Assembly (NCBI GenBank): GCA_033675265.1 | Contig: JAUJYZ010000149.1 | Location: forward strand, 69,501 to 133,500 | Direction: 5' to 3' | Length of the DNA: 64,000 nt | DNA from: Actinostola sp. cb2023 | Lineage: Eukaryota > Cnidaria > Anthozoa > Actiniaria > Actinostolidae | Shown here: positions 60,501-64,000 of the stretch, piece by piece | How positions within the stretch are numbered: position 1 is the first letter of the stretch | Layout: every line of letters begins with the position of its first letter | The notes under the pieces: model-generated | The model's input: only the letters and a program-made list of their open reading frames with translations | Told to the model about the DNA's origin: nothing | The model's database searches: none | Translations under genes and position numbers: made by a program

Positions 60501-60619
60501 TTGACTTTCCAGTTTCTTGTTGATTTACTTTGAAGGTGCGGCAAGGCAATCTAGACAAGACAAAAGAACCTTTTAGTATTAGAGGAAAGCAATTCTTCTC
60601 TGTTGATAAAGCAAGATGG
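52748..60619 (+). CDS. RNGTT: mRNA capping enzyme: RNA 5'-triphosphatase plus guanylyltransferase (3' end outside window)
   Basis: Thirteen exons: 52748-52802, 52953-53062, 54411-54514, 54970-55058, 55730-55805, 56207-56237, 57006-57221, 58033-58133, 58936-59037, 59272-59407, 60067-60138, 60203-60283, 60536-60619, all in phase, 419 codons. The N-terminal triphosphatase domain (cysteine-phosphatase fold) has [11 protein letters not shown] with catalytic Cys123 and Arg129. An acidic linker ([14 protein letters not shown]) joins it to the guanylyltransferase domain, whose KADGTR box has the GMP-accepting Lys290; it is followed by the DGEMVMD and [10 protein letters not shown] motifs. The metazoan enzyme caps nascent pol II transcripts in the nucleus. 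The remaining nucleotidyltransferase motifs and OB-fold (roughly 170 aa by family length) must lie beyond 64000 because none was found in 60620-64000. The start has [14 protein letters not shown], as in the family. Confidence 0.95.
53585..54242. mobile_element. MITE family 1, copy 5 (long form), in RNGTT intron 2
   Basis: tagagtcgttttcgtatgag and the inverse ctcatatgaaaacgactcta bound a 658-bp segment. The sub-ends share tggtaccgtgcc/cggtaccgta. The interior has a separate inverted patch (gataactgcctacagataac and related). A degenerate extra end lies at 54243-54335. Confidence 0.78.
55091..55368. mobile_element. 278-bp MITE with about 45-bp terminal inverted repeats, RNGTT intron 4
   Basis: gatacacctaattgcagaaa and tttctgcaattaggtgtatc are exact inverses, and the match continues through ggttgtccacctcggaaaag. 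Next to the left end is a small cacatttaca repeat. Confidence 0.88.
56497..56560 (+). repeat. SINE-like 3' module in RNGTT intron 6
   Basis: tagcgctttgagcac...agcgctttataaataata followed by ATTATT; same design as 4390-4465. Confidence 0.5.
56678..56830. mobile_element. MITE family 1, copy 6 (153 bp), RNGTT intron 6
   Basis: ggagtcgttttcgtacgagt and the inverse-like actgataagaaaacgattct bound the shortest copy, with acggtgcggtgacggtacgg near the right end. Confidence 0.78.
57449..57904. repeat. (CCAT)n minisatellite, RNGTT intron 7
   Basis: About 450 bp of tccatccatc with variants (ccgtc, ccaacc, cattcc). Overlapping Ser/Pro/His and Trp/Met/Asp ORFs are artefacts. Confidence 0.97.
59455..60040. 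repeat. (AGTC)-type minisatellite, RNGTT intron 10
   Basis: Nearly 590 bp of cagtcagtcagagt units with higher-order variation (gattagagttggtcagttag). It ends 25 bp before the exon 11 acceptor. Confidence 0.97.
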
Positions 60620-60649
60620 GTGAGTAGTTTTGAATAAAAAGTGGTTGGT

Positions 60650-61312
60650 AAGGTGTCAGGATATATGGATGGTAAGGTGCTATATTAATAAAAGTGGTTG
60701 GGTAAGGTGTCATTCAGTGGAACTTGGTAAGGTGTCAGTAAGTGGTTGGTAAGGTGTCAGGAATTGGTTGGTAAGGTGTCAGTAAGTGGTTGGTTAAGGT
60801 GTCAGTAAGTGGTTGGTAAGGTGTCAGTAAGTGGTTGGTAAGGTGTCAGTAAGTGGTTGGTAAGGTGTCAGTAAGTGGTTGGTAAGGTGTCAGTAAGGTG
60901 TCAGTAAGTGGTTGGTAAGGTGTCAGTAAGTGGTTGATATGGTACAGTAAGTGGTTGGTAAGGTGTTATTCAGTGGTTGGTAAGGTGTCAGTCAGTGGTT
61001 GGTAAGGTGTCAGTAAGTGGTTGGTAAGGTGTCAGTCAGTGGTTGGTAAGGTGTCAGTCAGTGGTTGGTAAAGGTGTGCCAGTCAGTGGTTGGTAAGTCA
61101 GTGGTTGGTAAGGTGTCAGTAAGTGGTTGGTAAGGTGTCAGTCAGTGGTTGGTAAGGTGTCAGTAAGTGGTTGGTAAGGTGTCAGTAAGTGGTAAGGTGT
61201 CAGTAAGTGGTTGGTATGGTGTCAGTAAGTGGTTGGTAAGGTGTCAGTAAGTGGTTGGTAAGGTGTCAGTAAGTGGTTGGTAAGGTGTCAGGAATTGGTT
61301 GGTAAGGTGTTA
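60650..61312. repeat. 22-bp tandem repeat in the intron after RNGTT exon 13
   Basis: About 28 copies of gtaagtggttggtaaggtgt(ca), with a few shortened copies. Every unit contains gtaagtgg and gtaaggtg, i.e. donor-like GTAAG cores, immediately after the true donor of exon 13. Confidence 0.96.
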
Positions 61313-61703
61313 GTCCAGTCAATCTACGGATTTTTTGGGGTCCAGATCAAACTAATTGCAATAGAATGTTTTTCACTGTTAAGATATCAAGAGAGGTGAC
61401 TTAAGTAACATACTAAAAATCCCAAAAAATCCCTTCGGTGGAACATCTCGAAAATTGGAATTAAAGATATTGATGTTTTACCACAGGGTTCCCGCACCAT
61501 GAAAAAAACAGCCAAGCTGTTGTTTGAGGTCAAACAAATTGCAACAGAAATAATTTTACTTCCATATGACAGAGAGGAGTGACCTAAGTAATATATTGAA
61601 AATCCCACAAAATCCCATAGAAGAAACATCCCAAAATTTGAATTAAATATTTTCATGCCACACCACAGGGTTCCCACATCATAAAAATGTAATATCCCAC
61701 AAA

Positions 61704-64000
61704 ATATATTCTTTCGAAATGATTTTCGAAGTTTTTCAGAATACAAGTGTCTGAGAATGATAAAACTAGTTTGACAACTTTGATATTGGTCTTTTTGAGT
61801 AAAAAGAAACAGGAGTTTTAGGGGGGAGGGGTAGGGAATTAACTGGTAAACTCTTATAAATAACCACAAATTGGCTTTTGAAATCATGTTTCTGGTCGTT
61901 TTATTCGAAATTTGAAATACTACTCCTTTGGGGTAGTTCAGTGTTAGCATGTATCAAAATTAGAACGCCGAATCATGCAAATTGGCATCTGCCTTCAGCT
62001 TGCACATTCATGGATTATTCAGTTAAAATATCGCGCAATTGAATGTCATCTTCAGCGATCAAGTCGGGCGCCAACGAGTTCAGGTAACTTTATACCCCTG
62101 CCACATTCCACATGCAGGAGAACAATCTAGTACATATACATCTCAGGGTTCTGCATGCAATCGCATTTGACCTCGGATCATCTCCAAAGCCTGGACTTGG
62201 GTGCTAGTGGCGGGTTAGTTCTAATCGGAAGAAGCTTAATTTTCATTAGACAGTTACCATTCCCACCCTGAACACCCTGGACACTGATGTTAGTTCTTGA
62301 TTACCCTTCCACTACTGAACCTGATAGTACACCTTCTTGTTGTGGTATGCTGCCACTGATGATGTATGCAGGGAAGGATTTTTTTTGCTGTAAAAAGGAT
62401 GACGGGCCTGCAGTAAACTAACCGCATTCTCAGTTTCAGGCTTTTCGGGGGGAGAGAAGGTGGAAAAGGGAATGAAGAGGCGCGGGAAGGAGAGAGGTAG
62501 GGCCTGATACTCAGGTTACATTCTGACAGAAGTTTGTGTACCTCAAGGAATCTAATCTATCTTCAGATGTTCCACCATAAAGAGAGACAAGTGCATTTTC
62601 TATCGCATTTATGGCATTCTTTTGTGTGGACTCGTAAAATCGGCAGCTTGTCAGGAAAAAAAAAACACACTGAAACTTCTTCAGAGCGCAGCTGATTTGC
62701 GTATTCCATGCACACATGATGTTGTCACACTGAGCACTGCATGCAAAATGTTTGTGCATACAGTTTCCTTTCCCAAGGCGCACTTTGCTTGCTTGATGTC
62801 AGGACACACCACATGATTAGCAATTTGTGCATCAAGTTAAGTGCGGAAACACCGCAGAATGAGGAGATCCGTGACAACACCAATCAGTGCTGTAGTCAGT
62901 GATGTAGCACCTTTCTTTTTTTCTGCGAATTTGACGATAACATCAAAGTTAATATCCTTGTGGTTGTGTATGTGCAAGATGGCGAATGAAGAAAGTTGTT
63001 CTCCCGCCATGGAGCTGCACAGTGAAGTCTTCAACAGCTTCATGGATGGAACTCCCGGGCTGCGCTCCGCAGTGCACGAAGACACTACATACATAAACTT
63101 TATTAATGTGTCAAACACGTTAGCAGAGTTTTAACGGTCGGCTACATAGATTCCTGGATAGTAGGCTGGATTAATTGGCTAGTCTAGTGTCTCAGTCTAC
63201 TAGGGTCTGTAGTGATCACATCTGAACATCCACCGGTGCTCCATCTTAATTGTTACTGTTCATCTAATCTCCTCCCTATTCGTTCCCATGCCGACCCAAT
63301 ATAACTGTAAATGGATTGAAATGTTCACATACAGGAGTCATAACTGAAGTTTTGCTTTGCCGTAAACATTTCCAAAGGGACAGTTTCAGTTTCAGGCAAT
63401 TTTTAAGGTTTAAAGCAAGTTAGTTCACACAACAGTGTTTATAACATCTTTAACGGCTCCTAAACCGTGACGTGTAATAACGCGGGATGTATTCGAAAAT
63501 ACTGTTATTTGGACGCGAGAAGCGTGCGTCATATAATAAAAGCCTTTGGAGATGACAAATGAATAACTTTAATAACGAATTGATTTGATATGAAAATAAT
63601 TGAAATATAAACAATAAAAGTTAAAAAATGAAAATCTCAAACAATTTTAGTAAGCATTTGTGTACCACTTTGCGTATTGCTGTCTACGCCCGTGGTATAG
63701 TTTTGGACTGGAAACTGTCTAATGGAAAGCTTCTTCCGATTAGAACTGACCTGCCACCAGCACCCATGTCCTGGCCTCGAGCTCCTCACTCTGAAGCCAG
63801 TGATCTGAGGTTATCAATTTCAAGAGCCAATTTGTGGTTATTTATAAGAGTTTACCATGCAGTTAATTCCCTACCCCTCCCTCCTAAAACTCCTGTTTGT
63901 TTTTACTCAAAAAGACCAATATCAAAGTTGTCAAACTAGTTTTATCATTCTCAGACACTTGTATTCTGAAAAACTTCGAAAATCATTTCGAAAGAATATA
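61704..64000. mobile_element. Large inverted-repeat element (right end truncated by window)
   Basis: tatattctttcgaaatgatt through ccacaaattggcttttgaaa (61704-61884) recurs in exact inverse at 63817-64000, about 180 bp per arm. The enclosed 1.9 kb includes a transposase-like relic on the minus strand, which suggests a DNA transposon or a duplicated flanking repeat. Confidence 0.6.
62837..63118 (-). pseudogene. hAT-superfamily transposase C-terminal remnant (tentative)
   Basis: The 93-codon minus-strand frame contains MAGEQLSSFAILHIHNHKDI followed by NFDVIVKFAEKK. This resembles the C-terminal dimerisation region of hAT/ZMYM-type transposases (a short basic-hydrophobic segment with LSSLAxLxIHxDxxIDxD, then a VxxFA helix). 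The adjacent frame 62511-62783 may be an upstream part in another frame, so the gene is broken. Recognition is from family memory only. Confidence 0.42.

Larger units (their letters stand above)
60620..64000. other. Presumed large RNGTT intron, repeat-filled
   Basis: After the 22-bp repeat come two tandem copies of a roughly 180-bp block (from about 61393 and 61575, sharing accacagggttcccaca), an inverted repeat (61704-61884 and 63817-64000), a purine-rich foldback (62430-62520) and a hAT-like coding relic (62837-63118). No capping-enzyme exon is recognisable, so the gene continues to the right. Confidence 0.55.

Overview
This window is nuclear DNA of an animal, not of a bacterium or virus. 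Genes are split by many GT-AG introns, intergenic DNA is AT-rich and packed with microsatellites, minisatellites, foldback (MITE-like) elements and short SINE-like units, and the recognisable proteins are metazoan types. The mix (amnionless homologue, fused triphosphatase/guanylyltransferase capping enzyme, intronless rhodopsin-like GPCR, WAP-type secreted peptides) fits a marine invertebrate. I lean towards an early-branching lineage (cnidarian or sponge), but the sequence alone does not settle the phylum.

Layout, left to right. (1) 442-9534, minus strand: a calcium/calmodulin-type (MLCK/titin-like) protein kinase, rebuilt from 12 exons, with an N-terminal coiled coil and an asparagine-rich linker; its 3' end lies left of the window. 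(2) 11419-26092, minus strand: three tandem four-exon genes (A, B, C) for small secreted WAP (four-disulfide-core) peptides. Paralogue A carries two tandem Helentron-like elements, a SINE with a clear target-site duplication and an amplified 54-bp intron repeat; B and C serve as empty-site controls. (3) 27500-38205, plus strand: an orphan WAP-like exon and two further eight-cysteine peptide genes (D, E). D matches A-C in intron phases (0, 1, 1) and in a tiny 11-nt last coding exon; E shares the first two phases but stops within exon 3. (4) 43328-44359, minus strand: an intronless class A-like GPCR. (5) 45767-52484, minus strand: a complete 14-exon amnionless (AMN) homologue, 456 aa, with signal peptide, transmembrane helix and an FxNPxY-type endocytic motif. 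(6) 52748 to beyond 60619, plus strand: the mRNA capping enzyme (RNGTT), 13 exons visible, both active sites intact, continuing past the window. AMN and RNGTT are divergently arranged with about 260 bp between their start codons.

The most distinctive content is the secreted-peptide locus, at least five complete genes plus an orphan exon with one shared exon architecture and diverging cysteine spacing, and the dense, datable record of mobile elements inside it. All exon boundaries were inferred by hand from splice signals, reading phase and protein family resemblance; no alignment or transcript data were available.
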